Assembly (NCBI RefSeq): GCF_000306255.2
Contig: NZ_AKWY02000024.1
Span: 136,501-200,500, forward strand
Reading direction: 5' to 3'
Source of the DNA: Leptospira noguchii serovar Panama str. CZ214
GTDB lineage: Bacteria > Spirochaetota > Leptospiria > Leptospirales > Leptospiraceae
Length of the DNA stretch: 64,000 bases
The position numbers and the translations under genes are program-made. This document shows positions 19,412 through 41,451 of the stretch, piece after piece (position 1 is the first letter of the stretch; every line of letters begins with the position of its first letter). Below the pieces are notes generated by a model. It was not told where the DNA came from. It made no database searches and saw only the letters and a program-made list of their open reading frames with translations.

Positions 19412-19989
19412 CTTCCATTTTCTTTCATGATAATACTATCTCAAGGGGAAGGTATCTTTTAGAATTTCCGTCCTAACTTAAGGATATTATTTTTAATTCC
19501 ACAAAAACAAAACTCATATCATTTATTTGGTGAGTTTTGAAAACTAAAATCGCATTTTAATTTTCGCATCCGTTTTCCTAAATGATTAGCGATCTTTTAA
19601 CGCAAAAATCAATTTTTGATCCGTTCAATTCTTACTGATCCAAATACAACAGAATAAATTTCGGAATAATTTTAGTTTAGAGACAATGTTTCTGTATTTC
19701 TTTACAGAGCCTCAAGTAATATATTTTCATTATATTCTATTTTTTGCAATTATTTTATATCACACAAGTCATTCGAAAGTTAAGGACAAAAATCTCATTT
19801 TTTCTATATACAACTTTATCTATTTACTTCTCAAAAAATGAGAAAGCATCTTATCTCCCAAGGGATATTTTATATAAATAGCAACTAACGTTCATTTTAT
19901 CTAATATTTTTTGCTTTGTCCTTGTATTAATTAAAGTAAATCTACAAACTTATACAACACATATAACGTATACTTTCGGAATAAAAATC
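19412..19989. other. Spacer between the TPR gene and the chemotaxis receptor gene
   Basis: AT-rich, no ORF. A 9-bp inverted repeat CAAAACTCA/TGAGTTTTG with a 14-base loop (19508-19539) could be a weak terminator of the TPR transcript. No clear promoter or sigma28-type element was found before the receptor gene. Confidence 0.4.
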
Positions 19990-22530
<2,541 letters not shown>

Positions 22531-22610
22531 TTCTAAAGATGGTTAACTTAAAGTATTTAAAAAGCACAAGAAACCCTTGATTTTTCCACCCTCCGTTTTA
22601 CTCTGCGCTT

Positions 22611-22880
<270 letters not shown>

Positions 22881-23265
22881 TCTATTTTAGAATCTTGTGA
22901 ATAAAACAAAAAATAACTTTTTTCAGACTTAAAATCAAAAATTTTCCTAAGCAATTTTCGAAAAAGCTTCTCAAAGAGAAAAATCAGAGTTTGTTATATT
23001 TCATATTTCTAATATTTTGAAATTTTAATTTTCTAAACTCAGCAATCGAACAAAACAACGTGGGTTTTAAGATTTTGGCATTCGGGTAGAAAATGATCTA
23101 AACTAAAAATTAGAAAACCGAATTATTGATCTTAATACGAATTATAAATCGATCGGAAAAATATTTAAGAGACCCGTCTATTCCAATAGAATCGGCTTCT
23201 TTAAAATTTTAGCTCTTTTAGGATTTTATGAAGATGTTGGGACAAACTGACTTTAAAGTAGAGGG
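22881..23265. other. Spacer between convergent genes
   Basis: 385 bp of AT-rich sequence between two genes that point at each other. Apart from a short AACGTGGGTT resembling an end of the MITE-like family (near 23058), nothing was recognised. No clear bidirectional terminator is visible. Confidence 0.4.
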
Positions 23266-25269
<2,004 letters not shown>

Positions 25270-25437
25270 AAGAGAAGATACGCCGAGACGGGTATTTTAT
25301 GTAGCCATAATCAGAATTTGCTCTCGTTCGTAAACAAAAAAGCTAGTTTGACTCGCAGACATCCGGGTGAATTCATCCATTTTTTCAGACTTCTTTTCTG
25401 TAGTTGTATTTTGAATCTAAGCCCAAAATATTTGTGA

Positions 25438-26728
<1,291 letters not shown>

Positions 26729-26732
<4 letters not shown>

Positions 26733-26974
26733 TGTTAGACGAATTAGAAAAGGGACAAGAAGCCCCCATCGTTTCCTTACTTTCTAAACCGGGTAAAGAA
26801 GAACTATTCCGAAACATTTTGGACATAGGACTACTTCCGGGCACTTTCGTTCTGGTTCTTGAAAAATATTCTTCTCAAAACAAGATGGTAATACGAGCGG
26901 GTGAAGTAGAAATAGCAATCCGCAAGATAGAAGCGGAATTGATTCAAGTAGGAGAAATCCGTGGGTCATTCTGA
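26729..26974 (+). CDS. feoA: Ferrous iron transport protein A
   Basis: 81 residues with the SH3-like FeoA fold: an N-terminal strand region, [20 protein letters not shown] (about 29-48), which matches the family GL-PGT turn, and a closing strand [15 protein letters not shown]. FeoA is a small cytoplasmic partner of FeoB. Translation begins at ATGATG overlapping the upstream stop; the feoA end overlaps the feoB GTG start by 14 bp. This packing shows co-translation. Confidence 0.9.
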
Positions 26975-29066
26975 TAGTTCTAAAACGTCTCGGATCTTGA
27001 TGGCAGGAAATCCGAATTGTGGAAAATCGACTTTATTCAATCGACTAACAGGGCTTAGACAAAAAACCGGAAACTATCACGGTGTCACAGTTGAAAAAGC
27101 AGAAGGTACATTTCATCACTTAGATCAATCTGTAAAAATTTTGGATCTTCCCGGTGCGTTTAGTTTGGGAGGAAATTCAGAAGATAAACAAATTACAAGT
27201 AGAGTTCTGATAGGTCACGAAGCGGGAGACCGTATACTTTTTGTAATGGACGCTTCCCTTGCAGAAAGAAGCCTTCAGTTTTTACTTCAAATACTAGAGT
27301 TAAACGTTCCCGTTTTAGTAGCAGTCACGATGAAAGACGTTTTAGAAAAAAAAAGGATTCAACTGAGGTTAGATTTACTTTCAAACGAATTCGGAATTTT
27401 ATTTCAATACGTAAATCCTAAAAATGGAGAAGGAATCAAAGAACTCAAAGACCGAATCGTTTCTCCAAAAGCGTTTTGCCTTCCCACTCGATCCTTTCCG
27501 TGGGACTCGGAAAGAGAAAATTTTTTAAACGATCTTTTAAATTCACTTTCCACAGAACATTCCAATTCTTTAAAGTTCGTTCTGACCAATTCTCTTAAAG
27601 AACTTTCTGGCGAAGTTTTACAAAAAGGTCTTCCTGGACTTTCTCTTTTTTCGGAAACTCCCTCAAAACTCATCCGTGAAAAATTTGAGCGTTTTGGCAA
27701 ACGTTTCACTTATCTGGAAGAGTTAACCCAAAAATCCATCTATATTAAAAAAATATTAAGTAATGCGATTGTAGGTGATCCGATTCCGAACGAAAAGGTT
27801 CTTTCTAAAGCGGATAAAATTCTACTACATCCTTTTTGGGGACTAGTTTCTTTTTTAGGAATTATGGCTTTGGTATTCCAGGCACTTTTTACTTGGTCTG
27901 AAATGCCTATGGATTGGATAGAATCCTGCGTTCGAAATGTAGGAACCTTTGTAGGAGGTTTTTTAGAAGAAGGTCCTCTTCGTTCTTTAGTCCAAGAAGG
28001 AATTATAGGAGGAGTCGGAGCCGTCTTAGTATTCATTCCGCAAATCAGTCTTTTGTTTTTGTTTATTGGTATTTTGGAAGAAACCGGTTATATAGCAAGG
28101 GCCTCCTTTGTAATGGATCGTTTTATGGGAAAGTTCGGTCTTTCGGGTAAGTCTTTCATTCCATTATTGTCTTCCGCAGCGTGTGCAGTTCCTGCAATTA
28201 TGGGAACTAGAACAATTGAAAACAAATCGGATCGACTAACAACGATTTTAGTTTCTCCTTTGATCACGTGTTCTGCGCGTTATCCGGTATACATTTTAGT
28301 GATCGGAGCAATTTTTCCCTCAAAAAATATCTGGGGAATTTTTAACGTTCAAGCGCTTACTATGTTTGGACTTTTTCTTTTGGGAATGATTGCCTCTATG
28401 CTCACGGCTTTAGTTTTCAAAAAGACTTTTTTTAAATCGGATTCTTCCTATTTTTTAATGGAACTTCCGGCCTACAACACTCCTTCGATCAAAAGTCTGA
28501 CTCTTACTGTATTCAAAAAGTTGAAAGCATTTTTATCTACCGCAGGACAGATCATTCTGTTTATTTCTATCTTACTTTGGTTTTTGGCAAATTATCCCAG
28601 AATCGACTCTTCCCTCTATCCAAACCTTACAGAAGCAGAACTCAAAAAAATACAAATCCGAGAATCCTACGCAGGACGTAGTGGTAAATTTATGGAACCT
28701 GTTTTAAAACCGATCGGCTTTGATTGGAAGATGGGAATCGGGATCATCACTTCTTTTGCTGCAAGAGAAATTATGGTCTCCACACTTTCCATCATATACG
28801 GAGTCGGCGGGGAAGAATCCACAGACGATCTTAAAGAAGCCCTTCGAAAAGATACAGATGAAAACGGCAAACCAGTTTGGGGATTTAGTAATTCTGTAAG
28901 TTTACTTCTGTTTTTTGCGTTCGCCTGTCAGTGTATGTCCACTTTGGCAGTGGTAAAAAAAGAAACAAATTCCGTTTTTTGGCCTCTGTTTCTATTTACA
29001 TATATGACAATTTTAGCATATTCTACTTCTTTTATAGTATTCCAAATCTGGCAATTATTATCTTAG
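26961..29066 (+). CDS. feoB: Ferrous iron transporter FeoB
   Basis: 701 residues from a GTG start that overlaps feoA. The N-terminal G domain has G1 GNPNCGKS (16-23), the switch region [17 protein letters not shown]3 DLPG (62-65) and a G4 position reading TMKD (123-126), where most FeoB have NMxD. Residues from about 285 form the polytopic membrane domain with two Gate motifs, including [16 protein letters not shown] with its conserved Cys. It imports Fe2+ across the inner membrane. The loss of the G4 Asn may weaken guanine selectivity. It is in one run with feoA and the UbiB kinase gene. Confidence 0.95.
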   Translation: MGHSDSSKTSRILMAGNPNCGKSTLFNRLTGLRQKTGNYHGVTVEKAEGTFHHLDQSVKILDLPGAFSLGGNSEDKQITSRVLIGHEAGDRILFVMDASLAERSLQFLLQILELNVPVLVAVTMKDVLEKKRIQLRLDLLSNEFGILFQYVNPKNGEGIKELKDRIVSPKAFCLPTRSFPWDSERENFLNDLLNSLSTEHSNSLKFVLTNSLKELSGEVLQKGLPGLSLFSETPSKLIREKFERFGKRFTYLEELTQKSIYIKKILSNAIVGDPIPNEKVLSKADKILLHPFWGLVSFLGIMALVFQALFTWSEMPMDWIESCVRNVGTFVGGFLEEGPLRSLVQEGIIGGVGAVLVFIPQISLLFLFIGILEETGYIARASFVMDRFMGKFGLSGKSFIPLLSSAACAVPAIMGTRTIENKSDRLTTILVSPLITCSARYPVYILVIGAIFPSKNIWGIFNVQALTMFGLFLLGMIASMLTALVFKKTFFKSDSSYFLMELPAYNTPSIKSLTLTVFKKLKAFLSTAGQIILFISILLWFLANYPRIDSSLYPNLTEAELKKIQIRESYAGRSGKFMEPVLKPIGFDWKMGIGIITSFAAREIMVSTLSIIYGVGGEESTDDLKEALRKDTDENGKPVWGFSNSVSLLLFFAFACQCMSTLAVVKKETNSVFWPLFLFTYMTILAYSTSFIVFQIWQLLS

Positions 29067-29077
29067 AAAAAATTAGA

Positions 29078-31033
<1,956 letters not shown>

Positions 31034-31048
31034 AACACGAAGTAAACT

Positions 31049-32039
31049 ATGAACTTTTCAAAAGAATTTTCAATCGCATCCAAATTAAACATAGGTCCTG
31101 AACATCCTCCAATTGTTGTAGCAGAAATTGGCCTCAATCACAACAACGATGAAGAAATTGGTAAAAAGACAATTGCAGCCGCCAGAAAAGCTGGAGCTCA
31201 AGCGGTAAAATTTCAATCCTATGTCACAGAGGAATTTATAGACATTCACAATCCGGAAGCAAAAATTTTGGTAGATATATTCAAAAAATATGAACTATCC
31301 GAAACGATGCATAAAAAATTTCAAAAAACCGCAGAAGAAGAAGGTTTGATTTTTTTCTCTACTCCTCTTTGTATCAGTTCTCTAAATCTGCTTATAAATC
31401 TACAAGTTCCAGTAATCAAAATTGCAAGCGGAGACGTAACCAACAAAACCCTTCTTTCAGAAACTGCAAAATCTAAACTACCTGTAATTCTTTCTTCGGG
31501 GGCTGCAGATTTTTTTGAACTGAGCAGAGCCATTTCCTTTTTAGAAAAAGAAGGAACAGATAAACTTTGTCTTTTACACTGCGTTTCTATTTATCCCACT
31601 CCTCCCGAAAAAGCTAATCTCAAAGTTGTGGAAACATTCAAAAATCTTTATACTTTTCCAATCGGTTTTTCGGATCATACCGCCGGAAGTATTGCCGCAT
31701 CTGTTGCAGTTTCCTTAGGAGCTTGTATGATTGAAAAACATTTTACTTTAGATAAAAATTTAAACGGTCCCGATCATGTAATCTCCGCAAATCCGGAAGA
31801 ACTAAAAAGTGTTTGTGAAAATGCTTTTATCTCTTGGAAAATGAAAGGGAATGGCGGAAAAAAACCTTGGCCAGAAGAAATAAACGGAAGATTTTTCGGC
31901 AGAAGATCCCTATATGCGGACCTCAAAGGAAATCCGATCGCACTTCGTCCAGATCTGACTCAAAAAGACACAAAATATTTAGATTCCTGGGAAACAGAAA
32001 AAACAACTTTCCTGAACCCAAGACCAGGAAAACCTTTCC

Positions 32040-32047
<8 letters not shown>
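31049..32047 (+). CDS. NeuB-like N-acylneuraminate/nonulosonate synthase, shortened C-terminus
   Basis: 332 residues. The TIM-barrel NeuB domain is clear: [13 protein letters not shown] (about 22), [10 protein letters not shown] (about 51), [37 protein letters not shown] and [12 protein letters not shown] with the metal His, then [12 protein letters not shown]. NeuB enzymes condense PEP with a hexosamine derivative to make sialic, legionaminic or pseudaminic acid. After GRRSLYA (about 288), where the antifreeze-like SAF domain should begin, only some 40 residues remain, so SAF is missing or vestigial. It sits in an envelope-gene run between the LtaS-like gene and the M23 peptidase gene, overlapping the latter by 8 bp. 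Confidence 0.87.
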
Positions 32048-33182
<1,135 letters not shown>

Positions 33183-33468
33183 TTTTTGAACGTAATCAAT
33201 AGATAAACTTTCCGAATACAAATTCGTAGAAAACTATTTTCCAAGTTTTTACAAGGCGCTTGATAAAATTAAACAATCAATATTTTATAAAAAATAAATA
33301 TATTTTTAAATCCTAGAATCACTTAAGCAGAACAATATATTCTAAAAAACTTATTTACTTTTTTTACATTTTTTCTCTCTCGCCACTTTTACAAAAGTAA
33401 AGAAACTCCAATTTTTGATTAAGAAATCTAAAAATGGAATCAACTTAACTCTAACTTATATTCAAAAT

Positions 33469-34530
33469 CTAAGATAAAATTTTAGTTCCCGGAATTTCTA
33501 ATACAAACTTAGAGCCAAATACTTTTGCAGGAGTAGTAAAACCTGCATGGAATTTCTTTTTTTCTACTTTAGAAACGGCAGCTAACGCAGATTCAACGGT
33601 AAATTCATACGCTTCCGTACAACGCATACGAATGGAAACTCTCTTAGAATTCGCTTCGCTCCAAACTTCTCCCCAAAGAAGCACTTCTCCCTTTTTTCTT
33701 TTTTGTTCATCTGGACCACTTGCAGTTACTTCTACAATTTTTTGTATTCCTTTTAAAATTGTGGTATTTTTTAAGAAAAAAATACCAGGTCGTAATAATT
33801 TCAAAATCTTAGTTTGTAATTCCGGAAAAGAAGAATATACTGTGATGTTTGGGATTTCCGTGGAAATAAATGAAGTAAAAACGTCTCCCCAAGGAACCGC
33901 AAAAAATTCCGCATAATGCCCGTTAATCTCCACTACTTTTTTTAAACTCAACTGTGGAATCGTTTCGATTTTTCCGTTTCTTCTTATCTTAGATCCATAA
34001 GGAAGCTGAACCAGTGCACTTTTTAAAGTTCCCCTGGATAAGTCAGTAAAACCGGTAAATCCTAATTCTAAAAAATGTGCTTTAGAAAGTTTTTCTTTGA
34101 GCATTACCGCAAGACAATCCGTGGGTACTATGTCAAATCCCACTCCCGGAAGTAACATTATATTTTTTGCAAGTGCTTTAGGGGATAAGGAATATAACGT
34201 TTCAAATACCGGAATTTCTCCGGTAATATCCAAATAATGAACTCTAGATTCTATACAAGCTTTTGCCATTGGAATGGCTGTTTCTATAAATGGACCGGCA
34301 CAATTTAGAACTAAAGAACTTCCTGAAATCTGGTTTTGAATTTCTTTCAGATTTTCCAAAGAAAATATTTTAAACGGAAGACCTAGTTCTTCGGCAACAG
34401 AACGAATTTTAGATTCGGATCTTCCAGCAAGGATCGGTGTTTGTCCTCTTTTCACGGCTTTTCTAGCAATTAATTTCCCCGTATAACCATTAGCTCCATA
34501 TAGAAGCCAGTTCTTTTTTTTAGCGGCCAT
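33469..34530 (-). CDS. Saccharopine dehydrogenase-like NAD(P)-dependent reductase
   Basis: 353 residues. The N-terminal Rossmann fold begins WLLYGANGYTGKLIARKAVKRG (GxxGxxG type dinucleotide loop) and AGRSESKI. SSLVLNCAGPFIETAIPMAKACIE and HYLDITGEIPVF are typical of the saccharopine dehydrogenase-like/trans-acting enoyl reductase family. It probably reduces a lipid or other metabolite, and not saccharopine itself; the substrate is unknown. Single gene on the minus strand with spacers on both sides. No membrane helix is evident. Confidence 0.8.
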   Translation of the reverse strand: MAAKKKNWLLYGANGYTGKLIARKAVKRGQTPILAGRSESKIRSVAEELGLPFKIFSLENLKEIQNQISGSSLVLNCAGPFIETAIPMAKACIESRVHYLDITGEIPVFETLYSLSPKALAKNIMLLPGVGFDIVPTDCLAVMLKEKLSKAHFLELGFTGFTDLSRGTLKSALVQLPYGSKIRRNGKIETIPQLSLKKVVEINGHYAEFFAVPWGDVFTSFISTEIPNITVYSSFPELQTKILKLLRPGIFFLKNTTILKGIQKIVEVTASGPDEQKRKKGEVLLWGEVWSEANSKRVSIRMRCTEAYEFTVESALAAVSKVEKKKFHAGFTTPAKVFGSKFVLEIPGTKILS

Positions 34531-34980
34531 AAACCAAATTTACCTTAAATACAAGAATTAGTCAAGTTTAGACAGGAATTTGAAAACGATCTTAAAATCG
34601 ATTCCAATGACTTTAGGATTAGTCCCCTATTGCATAACTTAAATCTAAACTCAAATTTCAGAGATTTAAATTTAAATAAAACACAATTACCATTAAAAAT
34701 AATTCTATTTTTATAATTTACTTTTTGTAATAACTACTCAATCGCCATTTCATACAGAAACTCAATTGAACGATCATTTTTTATATACATACTTTAAAAA
34801 CTTTGAAAGTGATTTTAAATTTAAAACCATCTTAAGAACGGTTTAAATTTATATGTTTTGCAACAAACAAAACTTTCGAAAGAACCTATAACCCATAAAC
34901 AATAATTAATTACTACATTTAACAATGTTTTAAAATAAAAACAACTTGTATGGATCAATTCAATTTTTAAAATATCTTCC
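34531..34980. other. AT-rich divergent spacer
   Basis: 450 bp with no supported gene. Around 34813-34852 a loose inverted repeat (TAAATTTAAAACC and GGTTTAAATTTA) could form a hairpin. Nothing else was recognised. It must hold the promoters of the two flanking genes. Confidence 0.4.
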
Positions 34981-35526
34981 ATGTGTTATTATATCACTGC
35001 GACCATACCAAATCACGTAAATTTAATTAAAACGCATGAAGTTTTACAAAACTACAATTTAGGTTTTGAAGAAATTATAAATCCAAACATTTTAAGTCAG
35101 ACGTCAAATCGTTATTTCTATTTTCGGCCTACCACAAACAATTGCGATTGTGAAACTGCATTAGGAAAACGTAACAGAGCAAAAAACACATCTCATCAAT
35201 CTACAATTTCTAAATTGGAAAAAAAAGGTTGGAGTAAAACCAAAATCGATCGGTGGCTTTCGGAAAAAGTTCGTTCTGAATTTAATCAAAAAACCAATAC
35301 TTCAAAAGAATCTAATTTATCAGAAACGGAATTTTGGCATCAGTTGATTTTGAAATTTTTCTCGATAAATCTTTGTAACGAATTCGGGTTATTGATTCAT
35401 TGGTATGAAGGATCGTTAAAAGAAGAATTTAAACTCAAAAACATTTTGAAGATCAATTCAAATCATTTATCCAATTCATTCTTTGAAGAAATGGAAAATG
35501 AAATTCTATATTTATTTCAAAAATAG
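34981..35526 (+). CDS. Protein of unknown function with MCYYITA start and CDC motif
   Basis: 181 residues. It begins MCYYITATIPNHVNL and carries NNCDCETALGKRNR at about 53-66. I recall bacterial hypotheticals with the same opening and a CDCGTxLG-like motif, but no function. The Cys2 and CDC cysteines could bind metal. A basic helix-rich stretch follows (STISKLEKKGWSKTKIDRWL) and the C-terminus is acidic. No signal peptide or membrane helix. It is a single gene between AT-rich spacers, so horizontal origin is possible. Confidence 0.6.
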   Translation: MCYYITATIPNHVNLIKTHEVLQNYNLGFEEIINPNILSQTSNRYFYFRPTTNNCDCETALGKRNRAKNTSHQSTISKLEKKGWSKTKIDRWLSEKVRSEFNQKTNTSKESNLSETEFWHQLILKFFSINLCNEFGLLIHWYEGSLKEEFKLKNILKINSNHLSNSFFEEMENEILYLFQK

Positions 35527-35828
35527 TTTTTTGAATTTCCAAACTTAGATTCGTAAAAAATAGAATTCGATTTTAAATCCCATTCAAAATTGATGTTAAA
35601 TTCAAAAACGAATTATAAAAAGTATTTCAATTTGACCTAAAAAAATAAAATAGTCTTACTCTATTCTCGTTTTACGTTTTTGAGACTTGTTTAAATTCAA
35701 AAAGAATAGCTCTAATTTACACATTTAAGATTCTTAGCAAGTTTTTATATTTATAATTTACTTTGTATGACCACTTATTCTTTTTTAATTGTGTCTTTAT
35801 CGGAAAATTAAATTTCATTTTAGAAATT
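35527..35828. other. AT-rich spacer
   Basis: 302 bp. An open frame from 35763 continues into the next gene but reads as leader sequence (YDHLFFFNCVF), so the gene is started at ATG 35829. Nothing else was recognised. Confidence 0.35.
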
Positions 35829-36767
35829 ATGAAAAAGATTTTTGCTCAGATCAGTAGATATTTACTCTTCTTTATACCTCTACATTCTCTTTTATTACTG
35901 ACTGCCACCTTTTCAGAAGAATTATACAATCTGCAGTATCATCCTACCGACTCATTGGATTGGGTAATATTAATATACTTAGTTCCAGCAATTGCAGCCG
36001 CATTTTTAAACCAACTGATTCCTTCTACTTATTTTGATACAACCAAACATAGGATTATCACCACTGTATATTTATCGATCGGAGTAATGATTTTATTTTG
36101 GAGTCAATCTCATTGGGGTTATTATCTTTCGCGCCCATCAATACCAAATTCAATCAAAGAAGTAAAACAATTGGAATCTGAATTGTCTCTTGAACCAAAT
36201 ATTTTTCCCGCCTGTAATCTGAAATCGAAAGATCGTGACTGGCAACTTACTAGCTCAAAACGATTTGATTACGATGCCACACAAGATAGAATCGAATACT
36301 TTTTAGACGATATTTTTATACACCTATCCAAGAATCAGGATGAAACAAACTGGCGCAAAGCCTTAAATAAAACTTCATTTCGTTTGAATATTTCCAAGGG
36401 TATAAAGATTCACGATTTCATTCAAAAAAATTATACCTTTGATCAGCGAAAAGCTGAATATAACCGAGTATGCTTTTTTAATGCAGTAGATATATTTGAA
36501 TTTATAGATTTTGACGGGAATAAAATCTACTATGTGGGATATTCCACACACCAACTATCAAACGACCACTATGCGTATTATGAATTTATAATTTATGAAA
36601 GTGAAAATGGTTATCAAATTAAACAATCCAATCGTTTTTTTTACGATGTAGCTGGAGTTGAAGGTTTAGAGTTTCCTTATTTTATGCTTCTATTCAACAT
36701 TCTTTATGTATCTTTTTCGGTATCTATTATAAAGCTTACCCAATTTAAACCTAAAAAAGTTGGTTGA
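35829..36767 (+). CDS. Membrane protein of unknown function
   Basis: 312 residues from ATG 35829. Hydrophobic helices lie at about 8-28, 43-62, 77-95 and near the C-terminus (about 283-303). Between them is a soluble region of about 180 residues with acidic and aromatic residues (DWQLTSSKRFDYDATQDRIEYFLDDIF; FIDFDGNKIYYVGYSTHQL). It resembles a sensor or envelope protein with an extracytoplasmic domain, but no family was recognised. Its end overlaps the end of the convergent minus-strand gene by 17 bp. Confidence 0.6.
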   Translation: MKKIFAQISRYLLFFIPLHSLLLLTATFSEELYNLQYHPTDSLDWVILIYLVPAIAAAFLNQLIPSTYFDTTKHRIITTVYLSIGVMILFWSQSHWGYYLSRPSIPNSIKEVKQLESELSLEPNIFPACNLKSKDRDWQLTSSKRFDYDATQDRIEYFLDDIFIHLSKNQDETNWRKALNKTSFRLNISKGIKIHDFIQKNYTFDQRKAEYNRVCFFNAVDIFEFIDFDGNKIYYVGYSTHQLSNDHYAYYEFIIYESENGYQIKQSNRFFYDVAGVEGLEFPYFMLLFNILYVSFSVSIIKLTQFKPKKVG

Positions 36768-37065
36768 TTGCAAATTCCTTCAAGTTTGATTGTATTTCAA
36801 TTGGCCCAATAATTTGCCAATCGGACCCTAGTTTTTGAGAAAGTAATAAAGACTGAAATACGGCATTCTCTATATTTTTAGAATTTAAGTAAGTTCTAAA
36901 ACTAGCTTCGTAAAGAGATTTGTCTTTCCAATATTTTTCATAAGTAAGACTTACGATTTTATAATCAAAGGTCTCTTCTATCTTAGATAAAATTTTAAAT
37001 GCTTTCTCTTGCTTATTTACTTTTAAGAATACTTTCCATTTCAAAAAATAGGGTTCAAAATTCAC
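36751..37065 (-). CDS. Small protein of unknown function downstream of fliH
   Basis: 104 residues, helical, with no signal peptide. It begins MNFEPYFLKWKVFLKVNKQE, and AFKILSKIEETFDYK and SQKLGSDWQIIGPIE look coding. The pattern of paired helices could be a single TPR-like unit, but this is weak. It lies only 6 bp after the fliH stop on the same strand, so it is probably the last gene of fliF-fliG-fliH and may have a flagellar role. It overlaps the end of the opposing gene. Confidence 0.55.
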   Translation of the reverse strand: MNFEPYFLKWKVFLKVNKQEKAFKILSKIEETFDYKIVSLTYEKYWKDKSLYEASFRTYLNSKNIENAVFQSLLLSQKLGSDWQIIGPIEIQSNLKEFAINQLF

Positions 37066-37071
37066 CGTATT

Positions 37072-37997
<926 letters not shown>

Positions 37998-37998
37998 C

Positions 37999-38966
37999 TT
38001 AAGTCGCTCTCCAAAATTTAATACTTCCTTCCTCGATCTCTTCCCGTAGTCTTTCCAAAATTCCGTTTTGAGCAGTCTCCATTTCTGCAAGACTGATCGG
38101 TCCCATAGAATCAGATTCCAAACGGATCGAAGCGGAGAGAGATGGTTCTAATTTTTCAAGAATTCTAGACTGTATCTCCGTTTCCGTACCCTTTAAAGCA
38201 CACGAAAGAACGATCGGATGGAAGGAAGAAAAAAAACGATTCAAAGGTTCTCTTTCTAAAAATAATAGATCTTCCATTCGAAAGAAATGTTCCATTATAT
38301 TTTCGGCAAAACCGGGGCGCTTCTCGCGGATTCGAGCAAATATTTTTTGAGAATCTCCTGGACGCAACCTACCTAAAAGATCAGCCGCTTTTTTTCCTTT
38401 GGGGTTATGGATCGGTAGACTTTTTTCTTCGAGAGCAATTGCTTCTAATTTGAATTTTAAAAATCTTTCCAAACGATTTTTTTCATATTCGCTAGAAAGA
38501 TCTAAATCGTGAATTTGGATCAGAATTTCTTCTTTTATAACTTCTGGAAAATCATTTAATACAGCCGCCGCCGCGTCTGGATTTCCAAAACAAAGAACGA
38601 GCGCGATCATGTTCGGTTTTTCGCCCGAAACGATCCTGGAAATTTCTTCCGAGTTTTTTGTCTTCAGTTCTTGTAAGAGGTCTCTTTCTTCTTTTTCTTC
38701 TTTGAGAAGCGCTTCCAGTTCCCGGATAAGATTTAAACTTTCTGGATCTATGGTTTCTTCTTTTTGAATTTTAGAAAGAGAATTTAAAAAAGAAGAGAGA
38801 ATTTTTCTCTCTTCTTTCGAATCTGGTTTTCCGGTTTTATGAAACGTTTCTAAAAGTTTTCCAGTTTCTTCCGGACCTAGATGTTTGTAAACTTCCGGAG
38901 GAAGATGTTCTCCTAAAATTCGGAGTAAACTTCCAGCCCTGTTTTGTCTGGAAGACAGGTTGTTCA

Positions 38967-38970
<4 letters not shown>
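37999..38970 (-). CDS. fliG: Flagellar motor switch protein FliG (divergent)
   Basis: 323 residues. Domains run as in FliG: an N-terminal FliF-binding part ([26 protein letters not shown]), a middle domain with [26 protein letters not shown] in place of the canonical EHPQTIAL, and a C-terminal torque domain ending [28 protein letters not shown], which resembles the canonical GPVRxRDVExAQ segment but has lost some charges. Leptospira have several FliG paralogues; adjacency to fliF makes this the operon copy. Its start overlaps the fliF stop (ATGA). Whether it drives torque or only assembly is open. Confidence 0.85.
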
Positions 38971-40667
<1,697 letters not shown>

Positions 40668-41451
40668 AACGGATCTCCACCGAATTTACAATACGGGACA
40701 TAATCAAATATCGGAAATAGAGTACAATCTCTTTTCAATTTTTTTAGAAAATTTTATTTCGGTACACAAATGTTAAGCGAAATAAATAATACATTCACCA
40801 TTTTGAATGTGTTTGAGATGTTTTTAGTACTGAACTTTTGTGTAGATGTTTCCATACTCTTACGATTTGAACTCAAATCAATAGAATTGTTAAAAAATGA
40901 ATTCCCCATCTGTTTTATAAAAACGGTCGATTGAAGCAGTTTTGTTAATCGACACTTTCAACAACTCTAATCAAGTCTGGAAAAATTATATTAGAAAAAC
41001 TTTTAAAAAATTTATCTTAGATCGATAAGATTGTAATTTTTATTACGATTAGGAACACATGAAAATCATATTATGATGGTTAGTTTCGAAAATTAGAATT
41101 CCTTCGAAAAATCTAACAATTCTGGTTAGACACAATTTTTGAAAATCTCTGCATCTTTGATAAATTCGATCGTTAATTTTGAGTGCTATTTCTATATGTC
41201 GTCTGAGTAGAAGCCATCTTAGAATAATCAGGCGACATTGAAGCAAAGACAAAGTATTTTTTGAGATAGATTGTAGTAAAATCTCTTCAGATTAAAAAAC
41301 CAAAGAAAATCAAAAACTGAAACCGAAGATTTTTTAGCCGAGCTACGATCTCCGCTTTTTTCTAAAAACTGAATTATAGTGACATAATTTTTTTATTTTC
41401 TCATAGATACTTGACTTTCTTGTAAATTATAGATACCAAGAGATAATCCTT
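40668..41451. other. 784-bp divergent spacer between fliF and fliI
   Basis: AT-rich. It holds a MITE-like relic at 40882-40969. It must contain promoters for both fliFGH and fliIJ-flbB; TTGACT at 41411 is a possible -35 for fliI, but no -10 at good spacing is evident. No sigma28-type TAAA-N15-GCCGATAA element was found. A small frame at 41049-41252 is not convincing. Confidence 0.5.
40882..40969. mobile_element. Degenerate copy of the 91-bp palindromic MITE-like element
   Basis: Ends TAGAATTGTTAAAAAATGA and ACTTTCAACAACTCTA are imperfect inverted repeats of the same type as the intact element at 62304-62394. The internal GAAGCAGTTTTGTTA matches that copy's AAAGCAGTTTTGTTA, and a TGTTTTATAAAAAC segment is shared in part. 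It lies in the fliF-fliI spacer. Confidence 0.55.

Noticed and set aside
41049..41252. 67-residue minus-strand ORF in the fliF-fliI spacer
   Set aside because: No ribosome site, composition like translated spacer (Leu/Arg/Ile runs), and no neighbour relation.
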